Origin: an uncultured Anaerobiospirillum sp.
GTDB taxonomy: Bacteria; Pseudomonadota; Gammaproteobacteria; Enterobacterales; Succinivibrionaceae
NCBI GenBank assembly: GCA_944389615.1
Contig: CALXNA010000033.1
Span: forward strand, 1 to 37,878
DNA length: 37,878 bases
Direction of reading: 5' to 3'
The position numbers and the translations under genes are program-made. Under the pieces are notes generated by a model. The model did not search any database. It saw nothing but the letters and a program-made list of their open reading frames with translations, and was not told the origin of the DNA. Of the stretch, positions 1 to 8,182 are shown piece by piece. Position 1 is the stretch's first letter; every line of letters starts with the position of its first letter.

Positions 1-216
1 GCGCTCGTTGGGGTCGGGTCAGCTCATAGGAAGGGCCAGAGCTGCCCTTCGCCTTAGAGACCTCACCTCATTGGGGGCGGCCCGGGGCGTGGGGCGGCAA
101 GCGGCGAGCGCCGCCGCATGCCTGCCTTTAGGCCTGTCAGCGCTCGTTGGGGTCGGGTCAGCTCATAGGAAGGGCCAGAGCTGCCCTTCGCCTTAGAGAC
201 CTCACCTCATTGGGGG
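1..216. repeat. Long direct repeat, 139-bp period, with TTAGAGACC core
   Basis: Positions 1-77 recur almost exactly at 140-216. Each copy contains a GGCCAGAGCTGCC block followed by CTTAGAGACC (AGAGACC at 56 and at 195). The core resembles repeats at 11596-11950 and 32711-32954, so this looks like one dispersed intergenic family. The array runs off the left edge and lies directly 3' of the stop codon of the minus-strand gene that ends at 305. Positions 217-304 contain a degenerate continuation and no gene that I can support. Confidence 0.85.
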
Positions 217-304
217 GCGGCCCTAGGCGTTGGGGTGTAAGCGAGCTGTGCCCACTTGCGGCAGCGTAGTGGGCTAGGGCACCGGGGCCTTCCTTTCAGA
301 GGGC

Positions 305-2017
305 TTAGTACCGGTTGAACACGCTTTCTTGGCCAACCCGTACTATCGTGCGCTGACTTGGGTGGGCGCAATAGATCAGGGCAAAGCGCGCCACCGTGCG
401 CATACTGGTGGCATTGTTGCCGTAGTCGCGCGTTTTGATCTGCGCGATGGCCTTCTCAAGATCGGCATCCCAGATCGCAGGGTTGTCGCTCTCCTCGTAC
501 TTGTACTCAAAGACGATCGTGAGATCGTGATCGGGGATATCAAAGATACAGTCGGCCCTGCCCTTGTTGTTAATCGCCTCCAAGCGCGGCTTGAGGCCCA
601 AGGTGATCAAGTGGAAGGTAATCAGCGCTGACACTAGGCTCTCACAATCAATGGCCAAGTGATCGTAAGGTACTGCGTTGAAGAGAGCCCTGAAGTGAGC
701 CAAGAGATCATCTGGGTCATGGCGACTGAGAGTATCAAGCGCCTTCCATACGGATTCAGTCGAATAGACATCTGCCTTCTGGAACAGATACCCCGCAACT
801 ATCCTGCTTAAGGCAAGGCGAATCTCCTTGTTGGGGCAATTCAGTTGCACCAGTTGGCTGCTGGAAAAGGGCTGGCAGAGGGTCAGATAGCCGAACTGGT
901 ACAGCACGGAGTAGGGATCGGCCTCAGGGTTGACGGGCGAAGACCACACAAAGCAATCTTTGCCGTCCAAGATGTCATCATCGTCGCCGGTAAGCGCAGA
1001 AAGCAACTCCGTGAGATCGCTCCGTGCTACTACGCGCTTGAGGAACTCAATCATACTGAAGCTTTCCTCAAGGCTCCAGTATTGGTCAATGATGGCTTGG
1101 CTGTTAGAAAAGAACCGCAGCACTGACCACGTCGAGAAGACCTTGTTGTGCGGCGAGCCATCGAAGGAGTAGCCGTCGTACCATACGGACATCTCGTCTA
1201 ACAGAGACTCGATCTGCTCGGCGCTGATCTCATCGGGAGCGCAGTCTGCACGGACAGATGCCGCGTAGCGCAGGTAGTCAGCAAAGTACTGCTTGATCTC
1301 GTCACGCGTATAGCCGCAGCAGGCCGCGAAGTCTTCGTCGTTGGTCAAATCAGTGAAGCTGTTGCCCGCCGCCCCGATATCCAGATCCTGATAGCGGGTG
1401 ATGCCGGTGAAGAAGACGCAGCGGAATTTGCCACTATTGCTTTTGACCGAGCTAAACAAGGAGCGGAGCAAGGTCTTGCCTGCGGCAAGCTCGCGCTCGT
1501 TGTCAGCATAGTTGACTACCGGAGCATCATACTCGTCGACCAGCAGCACAAGGGAGCGCCTTGGTAGCTGCTCAAGCACGGCATGGAACAGATTCCAAAA
1601 ACGAGACGGAGCCTCCGGAACCTTAAGCTCGTGGGCTTGGCAGAACTGAACTATGGCATCCATCAGGTTACGCTCAAACTCCGCGACCGTGGTGCACGGG
1701 GAGTTGAGATTGTACAGATCAAGATGCAACACCAGATACTGACCCTGATCCTGCCACAGCTGTTCGATGGCCAGTCCTTTGAAGTAGGAGTCGTGTCCGT
1801 CATAGGGCGCCACGCCATGTAAGAACAGCTCCTCTAAGGTGGACTGCAGGGTGCTTTTGCCAAAGCGGCGCGGCCGCGTGATGATGATCGGTCTTGGCTG
1901 CATGGCTAGCCAGTACACATAACTAGTCTTATCGACGTAGACCATACCATCGTGGCGTATGGAGACAAAATCCTGCTGCCCAATGGGCAGTTTGACGTCT
2001 AAGTCATCAAAATCCAT
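305..2017 (-). CDS. AAA-ATPase-like / PD-(D/E)XK nuclease fusion (DUF1703 family), motifs intact
   Basis: This 570-residue protein has the N-terminal AAA-ATPase-like domain and C-terminal PD-(D/E)XK nuclease domain typical of a family often found in many copies in gut bacteria. The family's role is not established. Visible motifs are YVDKT (about 27-31), a Walker A-like RPRRFGKST (about 48-56), a Walker B-like LVLLVDEYDAP (about 156-166), FTGITRY (about 205), and nuclease residues GRAD (Asp489) with E-Y-K (Glu504, Lys506). The ATG at 2017 is preceded by AGGAG at 2023-2027, with good spacing. No signal peptide or membrane segment is evident, so it is probably cytoplasmic. A degenerate paralog lies at 8183-9910, on the other side of the secretion genes. 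Family assignment is firm; the function is unknown. Confidence 0.9.
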   Translation of the reverse strand: MDFDDLDVKLPIGQQDFVSIRHDGMVYVDKTSYVYWLAMQPRPIIITRPRRFGKSTLQSTLEELFLHGVAPYDGHDSYFKGLAIEQLWQDQGQYLVLHLDLYNLNSPCTTVAEFERNLMDAIVQFCQAHELKVPEAPSRFWNLFHAVLEQLPRRSLVLLVDEYDAPVVNYADNERELAAGKTLLRSLFSSVKSNSGKFRCVFFTGITRYQDLDIGAAGNSFTDLTNDEDFAACCGYTRDEIKQYFADYLRYAASVRADCAPDEISAEQIESLLDEMSVWYDGYSFDGSPHNKVFSTWSVLRFFSNSQAIIDQYWSLEESFSMIEFLKRVVARSDLTELLSALTGDDDDILDGKDCFVWSSPVNPEADPYSVLYQFGYLTLCQPFSSSQLVQLNCPNKEIRLALSRIVAGYLFQKADVYSTESVWKALDTLSRHDPDDLLAHFRALFNAVPYDHLAIDCESLVSALITFHLITLGLKPRLEAINNKGRADCIFDIPDHDLTIVFEYKYEESDNPAIWDADLEKAIAQIKTRDYGNNATSMRTVARFALIYCAHPSQRTIVRVGQESVFNRY

Positions 2018-3107
2018 GCGGTCTCCTGTATGCCCCAGACGGTAACGCTCTGGGACTATCGCTGCACCCTAGCAGCAACGGCACCATCGTACCACAAAAG
2101 GGCGTCTGTATCTGATTGCTGGGCGCAAGCAGGTCTTGGTGGCGGGCCTTCTTGCAATGCAGGCCGCCCACTGCGCTTACCATCCTTGCGGCGCCGCGCG
2201 CTCTCCTGCAGGGCTGTGTGGTACCCGTGAGCTGCCCCAAGGCGCGCAAGCCTTCCTTGACGGGCGTCGGCTTGGAGCGGAGCTTGGGTGCGCTGCGGTC
2301 GGAGTAGGGGCAGTTTGGCCTCCAAAAGAGGGCCGCGGCGGCGGAGCTTTCGGTTTGCTTAAAAGATTCTTCTGAGTGCGCGCTAAGCCGCATGGAATCT
2401 AGCTTCGCGCTTGCGCGAAATAAAACATAAGTTGCAAATGTTGTATCAAGAAGCCCCGGCCATGGGCCCTTTATGCAGGTCTTTGCGCCTTCGCTGGAGC
2501 AAGTTTAGCTGAGTCAACTTTTACTGGTATGTCAGTGCGCCTGCTCATGGGCCGCGGTGAGTAGGGCGTAATCTTTTCATATGTGAGGTGTACAGACCGT
2601 CTTTGGAGCCACGTTTTGGGCTTTGAAGGCCTTGGCGCGGCAGCAGAAAGTTAGTGCGCTTGCTCACAAAACTTTAGGCTTAAATAAGCCAAAGTTGCAT
2701 CAGGCGGCTTGAGGGCCTCTTGGCCCTGATCCCATAGATAAGCCAAAGCTGCTGAGACGGTTATCGCGCCTAGCTCCAACACACCGCCTTAACTTGCCGC
2801 TTTTGGTGGTTTTGCTCTGGTATGGCAGTATGGCAAAGACCGCGGTGGCATAAGGCTTGGTGAGCTGCTCAGTGCTTAGATCTGGGTGTTTTAGTGAAGT
2901 AAGTTTACTAAAAGCTAGATACACGGGGCCGGTTTGGGCCAAAGAAAAAGTGCGTGTTTTGTGCTGTATCTATGGTTTGGACGGTCTTTTGGGCGCAAAA
3001 AGCCCGATTTTATGGGATTTGTGGACGGTAGGGGGCGGCGCCTTCGCCTTATTAGGGGCGAGATGGGCCTTCTTGCCTCTTTGCTAAGCTGATGGTCAAT
3101 GAAGATT
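2018..3107. other. Gene-free intergenic region between the ATPase-nuclease gene and tpsB
   Basis: About 1.1 kb with no convincing gene. Frames of 60-130 codons exist on both strands but lack ribosome-binding sites, family resemblance or consistent composition. A 15-base motif, ATAAGCCAAAGYTGC, occurs at 2684-2698 and 2738-2752. A perfect palindrome TTCGCGC-TT-GCGCGAA lies at 2404-2419. The composition is more AT-rich than the neighbouring genes, as expected for divergent promoters. A clear promoter for tpsB was not found. Confidence 0.5.
2420..2449 (-). promoter_or_regulatory. Candidate promoter reading toward the 305-2017 gene
   Basis: On the minus strand TTGATA (2449-2444) is followed after 18 bases by TTTTAT (2425-2420), matching the -35 and -10 consensus at 5/6 and 4/6. 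The TTCGCGC/GCGCGAA palindrome at 2404-2419 lies just downstream and could be an operator. It sits about 400 bases from the start codon, so the assignment is tentative. Confidence 0.25.
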
Positions 3108-3147
3108 AACGCCGTGATGTCGCTGTGATGTCACGGCGTTTTCGTTT
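3108..3147 (+). terminator. Terminator-like hairpin in the tpsB leader
   Basis: AACGCCGTGA (3108-3117) pairs perfectly with TCACGGCGTT (3131-3140), and the stem is followed by TTCGTTT. It ends about 12 bases before the tpsB Shine-Dalgarno (3159-3164), leaving no room for a promoter in between. It may end upstream transcripts, or act as an attenuator of tpsB. The loop carries a second copy of the GTGATGTC in the stem. Confidence 0.55.
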
Positions 3148-3171
3148 CCTGAGCTTGTAAGGAGTTTGGCC

Positions 3172-5139
3172 ATGGCTCAATTCACTGCAATGCGCTGGGG
3201 CGCGGCCCTGTTGGGGCTGGCCCTGAGCGCTCTAAGCGCCGCGGCACCGCGCGCAGTTGCCGCTCCGGTCGTCACCACGGAGGCCGCCCCGGCTGCGACC
3301 TCTACCACTAACGCCGCTCCGACGGCGGCTGCGGCAGAGCGCACGCTGCCTGCCCCAGTGTTAGAGGCACGCCGTAAGTTTCAGATTGTCGATCAACAGG
3401 TCAGCTATCAGGACGTTCCGGCTGCTGCGACGGCTGCTGCGACCGCTGATGAAGGGGTTGCTGGTAGTGCCGCGGCTGATGGGGTGGTTGATGGTATCAG
3501 TGCCGCGCCGGAAGGGGCGGTCACCGCGGCAGTTGGGGGTGGTCTTAGCGCCACATCTCCGGCCGGTACGCGCGCGGCGGCTTTGGCACGCAATGCTGCT
3601 GCTTCAGCCGCCTATGCGGGCCGTACGGCGGGGCAGTTGCGCGGCATCAAGCTGATTGCAGCTCCGTATCTGAACAGTGAGGCGCACTCGTCATTGACCC
3701 GTGGGGCCGAGGATAAGCTTGCGGCCTTAGGCGGTCGGACGGTGACTGCAGCCTTGCTGCAGCGGGCCTTGTCTGAGGTTACGCGCTACTACCGCGACCA
3801 AGGCTTTTTGGGCGCGCAGGCGTACTTCCCGGTACAGACGGCCTCCGACGGCGTGCTCGCGCTGGTGGTGGCCACTCCGGTCTTGACCGGGGTTAGCGCC
3901 GAGAATAAGTCTGGGGTGCGCGACTCGTACTTGGACTACTTGCTGGGCGGGGTTGAGGAACAGGTGAGCCTGCCCATTGAGCATGAGGAGCTCAACAACC
4001 AGCTGCTCAAGCTTACCGACCTTGGCATCTTCTCCTTGCGTGGCGAGTTTAGCGCCACCGATGCCCATGGCTTAAGCCATGACCTCGACTTGGTGGCCGA
4101 GCCACAGCGCTCGGGCTTTGAGTTCTCGCTCTTTGCTGACAACGAAGGTACTGAGAGCTCAGGGCGCTATCGCTTCGGCGCCTTGGCTGACTTCATCAAC
4201 GTCACCGGCAGCGCCGACCGCTTGGCCTTGTTCTATGCCCGCAGCAACGAGCAGCAAAACAACTACAGCCTCACCTACGAGCTGCCTATCAACTCCCATC
4301 CAACCGTGCTGGGCTTGGACTTTTGCTACAGCAACTACGAGTTAAGTCAGGCTTATGAGGTCTTAGGCGCCCAAGGCCATGAGTACTCGGCCGAGCTCTA
4401 CGTCAAAGAGCCGATCTACCGCACCGCCTCGGCCAAGAGCATCTGGCGCTCGGGCCTGCGCTATCGCGACCTGACCGATGAGTTCCGCGCCTTTGACTTG
4501 GAGTTTCAAAAGCACTCGCTCACCGGCTACACCGAACTTTCCGGCTACAAGGCCTACCTTGCTGACCACACCATCTTCTCCTATCGCGGTCGCCTCTCCT
4601 ACGGCGCGCTTTACTGCGATGACGAGTATGAGCTCACTGAGGAGCGCAACTACCTAATGGCGCAGCTCGATCTGGGCTTTAACCAATGGTGGAACGATGC
4701 CCTGAGCTATAGCGCGCAGTTGCAGCTGCAGCTGACCAATACCCCGCTCGATAGCTCCGAGCAAATGCAAGCCGGAGGCAGCCGCGGCCTGCGCGCGTAC
4801 GCGAGTTCAGCCCTCGTCGGTGACAGCGGTGTGATCTGGAGTAATGCCCTGAACATTCGCCTGTACACCAACGAGCGCAGCACCAAGGGCACCGCCGATA
4901 GCACCCGCAGCTACGACAGCTACGAAGCCCTGACCTTAAGCCCACATATCGAATACGCCAAGGTCTATGACCGCACCTCGACCTTAGGTAACGACAGCGG
5001 CACCAGCTGCGGCCTCACCTTAGCCTACAGTGGCCACGGCCTCAACGCCGAGCTCGACTTCAGCCACGGTATCGGCAAACGTCCAACCTACGCCGACAAG
5101 GAAGGCCGCATCAGCTTCTCCTTGAGCTACACCTTCTAA
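3172..5139 (+). CDS. Two-partner secretion outer-membrane transporter (TpsB, ShlB/FhaC/HecB type)
   Basis: TpsB proteins are outer-membrane beta-barrels with periplasmic POTRA domains that export a single partner TpsA protein. The ATG at 3172 has AAGGAG 7 bases upstream; the in-frame TTG at 3166 is too close to that site. The 655-residue product begins with a signal peptide (hydrophobic core GAALLGLALSALSAAA). A long Ala-rich segment follows, then POTRA-like sequence (about residues 160-300), and then beta-barrel sequence ending in aromatic Phe, as outer-membrane barrels do. GLRAY about 110 residues before the C terminus corresponds to the family VRGY/F motif of the lid loop, with GD-x-G after it. 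The Ala-rich segment after the signal is longer than usual. The tpsA gene follows after 16 bases, and the two genes are almost certainly co-transcribed. Confidence 0.88.
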   Translation: MAQFTAMRWGAALLGLALSALSAAAPRAVAAPVVTTEAAPAATSTTNAAPTAAAAERTLPAPVLEARRKFQIVDQQVSYQDVPAAATAAATADEGVAGSAAADGVVDGISAAPEGAVTAAVGGGLSATSPAGTRAAALARNAAASAAYAGRTAGQLRGIKLIAAPYLNSEAHSSLTRGAEDKLAALGGRTVTAALLQRALSEVTRYYRDQGFLGAQAYFPVQTASDGVLALVVATPVLTGVSAENKSGVRDSYLDYLLGGVEEQVSLPIEHEELNNQLLKLTDLGIFSLRGEFSATDAHGLSHDLDLVAEPQRSGFEFSLFADNEGTESSGRYRFGALADFINVTGSADRLALFYARSNEQQNNYSLTYELPINSHPTVLGLDFCYSNYELSQAYEVLGAQGHEYSAELYVKEPIYRTASAKSIWRSGLRYRDLTDEFRAFDLEFQKHSLTGYTELSGYKAYLADHTIFSYRGRLSYGALYCDDEYELTEERNYLMAQLDLGFNQWWNDALSYSAQLQLQLTNTPLDSSEQMQAGGSRGLRAYASSALVGDSGVIWSNALNIRLYTNERSTKGTADSTRSYDSYEALTLSPHIEYAKVYDRTSTLGNDSGTSCGLTLAYSGHGLNAELDFSHGIGKRPTYADKEGRISFSLSYTF

Positions 5140-5155
5140 CTAGAGGAGTATCGCC

Positions 5156-8098
5156 ATGTCACCTCGCACCACCACCAGCGCCTTTGCCACTGACCCAACC
5201 TTGCGCATCTTGTCCGATGCGCCGACCTCCACCCCAGCCGCGCCGTGCGCCCCTCAGACCGTAGCCCTGAATCCAGCGCCCGCCCCTCGGCACCAGTTCT
5301 TAGGGCGCATCAAGCCCTTGGCTTTGGCCTTAGCGTTGCTCTTCAGCGGCACGCAGCTGGCATCTGCTGCGACGCCTTCACCGACAAACTTCCCTCAGTC
5401 CCACGCCTCGTACGACTTCAAGGCTCATGGTCTCCGTTATGAGGGTTCAGAGTACTTTGCCTACATTCAGGCGCTGGATAAGAAGGCCAACTACAAGCTC
5501 CTGTGGCAGGACTTCCATTTGGAGAAGGGCCATACCCTGCAATATGTCCCGAATGCTGACGGGCCAAAGGAAGTCTCCTTTTTGAACATCGTCAAGGGCG
5601 GGCCACGCTCGCTCATCCAAGGCGAGATCAAGGCGGGCTACTTGGATAGTGCTGACAATGCTAACCTGCCCAAGGTTAACTTCTACCTCATCAACCCTAA
5701 TGGCATTAGCCTCCAAGGCTCCATGCTTAACTTCAACGACGTGTACTTGAGCACCGAACAGGTCTCAAGTGACCTGCTGCAGCGCTTTGATCGCGCTGAG
5801 AGTGCGGTGACGCTGCCGGAGCTGACCGCAGCCGACTGCTCTGACCTCAACCTCGGTGAGGGCATGGGTAAGGTACGCCTCTTGGGCAAAGTACAAGCCC
5901 AGAACCTGCTGGTCAATGGCTCGCAGATCATCATCCACGACGTTGAGGATGTGCTCAGCGATGCCGATAAGGCCAAGATGCCTGCTTCGGTCAAGCTGGT
6001 CAGCTCCACCAACCGTATCGACATCGGCGGCCAGCTCGATAAGACCATTGCCGGTACCGATACCACCTACCGGGACTATCTCAAAGCGCAGGGCTTAGAG
6101 GCGGCGTCGGAGCCGGATGCAACCTTACAGGCAGCACTGAAGCCGGGGCAATATGTCGACCACAGCGCGCAGGTGGCCATCGGCAACGTCGGTGACTTTG
6201 ACAAGGCGGCAATCGATTGGAGCGCCCCTAAGCTCTGGTTGGTCGATGACTTGGAGCTAAACAAGGATGATTATGCCAAGCTCCAAACGATCCTCACAGA
6301 GCGCACGGCCTCTGGCTACCGCGGCAATCTGGAGTTGGATGGCGCTTACAACACCATCGTCTATAAGGGCGAGGTGACCACCGCGGGCGCCCACGGGCTT
6401 TTTGGGGCGCTCAATAGCGCCAACATCTCCAACCTGAAGATCTACGGCTCCTCCTTGCATCTGGCCTCAAACCTGCCAAGTGATCAGGAACTCGATCTGC
6501 AGATCGGCGCCTTAGCGGGTACCATGACCGACACTACCTTGCACAATGTCGCGGTTCAGGACTTCACGGTAACGGGCGATTACAGCTACGCCCCTGACGT
6601 TAAGCTGGGCGCCATCAAGGTAGGCGGCTTGGCCGGAACCATTGGTGGACACACGGAGCTGACCAACGTCAGCGCCAACTTGGGTCGTGCGGAGCGGGAC
6701 TTAACTCATAACGCCTACGCCGATAGCGTGACCTGCGGCCACCTGACCGGTTTTGCTAGCGGCGACCTCGTCCAGCACGGCATAGTGCTGGCAGGCGGTG
6801 CTGAGGCGCTGGAGGTGCAGGCACTGGGCGAGCGAGCCGATGATGCTTTGGGCTGGGAGATCGCCTCCAGCTTTGATCAAGCGGCGCAAGCGGCTGATGG
6901 GCGCGGCGACGTGTGGCAGGACTTCTACGTCACTGCAGAGGGCGCAGGCGAGCTTAAGGGCTTTTTGAAGCCGTACTTCGTGCATGACTACACCTTCACC
7001 TATGATGGCACCAACCACAACTACCAAGATCTGACCGACGCGGTCAATGAGGGCTTTGACCTCAACGACTACTTCGAGATCGACTGGGACTCCGAGTGCT
7101 CGAACGCCGGGGAGTATAACTTTGCCTTGGCAGGGCGCCCGGAGAGCGTCTTTGGCTCAGAGCGGGTCGGGGTGACGGACTTTGGCGAGAACTTCTACGT
7201 CACCTACAGCCACGCAGGTGAGACGTGGGCCGGTGCTGATGCCGACACGCGCAGTGAGCGCCCGGATGTCCTCTCGGGCCATGGCACCATTGTCATCAAG
7301 AAGAAGCCGGTAGAGGTGGTCATTGGCGAGCAAACCGTGATGCGCGGGGATGAGGATAGCCTCAACCTGACGGTCAGTGCTGACACCATTGACAACCTCA
7401 AGGATCTGACGGCGTTATTGGAAGGTTGCGGTGACACCCTTGAGGACTTGGGCCTCAAGCTGAGCTACGACGCCAACACCGGCGAGATTGTGGGCTCCTA
7501 CGAGTCCGATAACTACGAGGTCACCATCACGGCCGGAAAGGTCACGCTCACCGAGCCCCCAGAGCCGGAGCCGGAGCCAAATCCCGAGCCGACGCCAACC
7601 CCAGACCCAGAGCCGACGCCAACTCCAGATCCTGAGCCAGAGCTGCCGGACACTCCTCTGGAGCCGGATGTTCCTGATACACCATCCCAACCGGTAGTGC
7701 CGGTGCCGCAGCCTCAGCCGCAAGGCCCGAGCATTGAGGGTAACGTCATGGACGAGACCAAGTGCCAAACCTGCGGTGAAATCTCGCAGCGCGGCTTAGA
7801 CCCAAGCTGGACGCGCTTGTACAACCAAGCCCAGCTCTTCTTGGGTTCCTTGGACTACACGCCAAACCTCATGGCCGCCTTACTGAACCCAGCTCAGCCC
7901 AAGGCCGAGCCACGCACTGAGCCCCACGCCCCTGAGCTGATGGCTCAAGAGCACAAGGAGGAGGCGCCTGATTTGGTCGCCCAGCAAGGCGCGGAACAGC
8001 CGGAGCAGAAGTCTGCTAGGGCCCAAAACCGCCAGCCTCAGAAGGGTGAGGTCGTCGAGCTTGCGCAGCAGCCTGCCGCGCGTGCTAACGCGGTCTAA
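5156..8098 (+). CDS. Two-partner secretion exoprotein (TpsA, filamentous-haemagglutinin N-terminal domain)
   Basis: The 980-residue product is the likely cargo of the TpsB just upstream. GAGGAG at 5143-5148 precedes the ATG by 7 bases. It has an unusually long N-terminal region of about 50 residues before the hydrophobic signal core (PLALALALLFSGTQLASA, about 54-71). The TPS secretion domain follows, with the family motif NPNGI at 180-184. Residues about 410-520 hold GLUG-like repeats (GALAGT, GGLAGT). Two MBG-like beta segments (about 615-800) come before a Pro-Glu-rich stalk (about 800-860) and a CQTC motif at 870-873. A charged, disordered-looking tail ends the protein. It is short for a TpsA and has no typical haemagglutinin repeat array. 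It is probably a surface adhesin or attachment factor; ligand unknown. Confidence 0.85.
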   Translation: MSPRTTTSAFATDPTLRILSDAPTSTPAAPCAPQTVALNPAPAPRHQFLGRIKPLALALALLFSGTQLASAATPSPTNFPQSHASYDFKAHGLRYEGSEYFAYIQALDKKANYKLLWQDFHLEKGHTLQYVPNADGPKEVSFLNIVKGGPRSLIQGEIKAGYLDSADNANLPKVNFYLINPNGISLQGSMLNFNDVYLSTEQVSSDLLQRFDRAESAVTLPELTAADCSDLNLGEGMGKVRLLGKVQAQNLLVNGSQIIIHDVEDVLSDADKAKMPASVKLVSSTNRIDIGGQLDKTIAGTDTTYRDYLKAQGLEAASEPDATLQAALKPGQYVDHSAQVAIGNVGDFDKAAIDWSAPKLWLVDDLELNKDDYAKLQTILTERTASGYRGNLELDGAYNTIVYKGEVTTAGAHGLFGALNSANISNLKIYGSSLHLASNLPSDQELDLQIGALAGTMTDTTLHNVAVQDFTVTGDYSYAPDVKLGAIKVGGLAGTIGGHTELTNVSANLGRAERDLTHNAYADSVTCGHLTGFASGDLVQHGIVLAGGAEALEVQALGERADDALGWEIASSFDQAAQAADGRGDVWQDFYVTAEGAGELKGFLKPYFVHDYTFTYDGTNHNYQDLTDAVNEGFDLNDYFEIDWDSECSNAGEYNFALAGRPESVFGSERVGVTDFGENFYVTYSHAGETWAGADADTRSERPDVLSGHGTIVIKKKPVEVVIGEQTVMRGDEDSLNLTVSADTIDNLKDLTALLEGCGDTLEDLGLKLSYDANTGEIVGSYESDNYEVTITAGKVTLTEPPEPEPEPNPEPTPTPDPEPTPTPDPEPELPDTPLEPDVPDTPSQPVVPVPQPQPQGPSIEGNVMDETKCQTCGEISQRGLDPSWTRLYNQAQLFLGSLDYTPNLMAALLNPAQPKAEPRTEPHAPELMAQEHKEEAPDLVAQQGAEQPEQKSARAQNRQPQKGEVVELAQQPAARANAV
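7586..7633 (+). repeat. 24-bp tandem repeat encoding the Pro/Glu stalk of TpsA
   Basis: Two 24-base units (7586-7609 and 7610-7633), each beginning GAGCCGACGCCAAC, encode EPTPTPDP twice. In-frame repeats like this can gain or lose units, changing the length of a surface stalk without breaking the frame. Confidence 0.75.
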
Positions 8099-8129
8099 GC
8101 CTCAGCCTACAGTTTGAGTCATACCTGAT

Positions 8130-8161
8130 GGTGCCATCCTCATATGGGGGTGGCGCTTTTT
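8130..8161 (+). terminator. Rho-independent terminator of tpsB-tpsA
   Basis: GGTGCCATCC (8130-8139) pairs, with G-U wobbles, with GGGTGGCGCT (8148-8157). A run of T follows (8157-8161). It lies 32 bases after the tpsA stop, between convergent genes. Confidence 0.7.
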
Positions 8162-8182
8162 AGTGCGCGTCGCAGCGCTCGG

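Noticed and set aside
2007..2393. 128-codon minus-strand frame upstream of the ATPase-nuclease gene
   Set aside because: It overlaps the ribosome-binding site and start of the real gene, has no recognisable motif and no good Shine-Dalgarno. Its Ala/Arg/Pro-rich content is what random GC-rich frames give.
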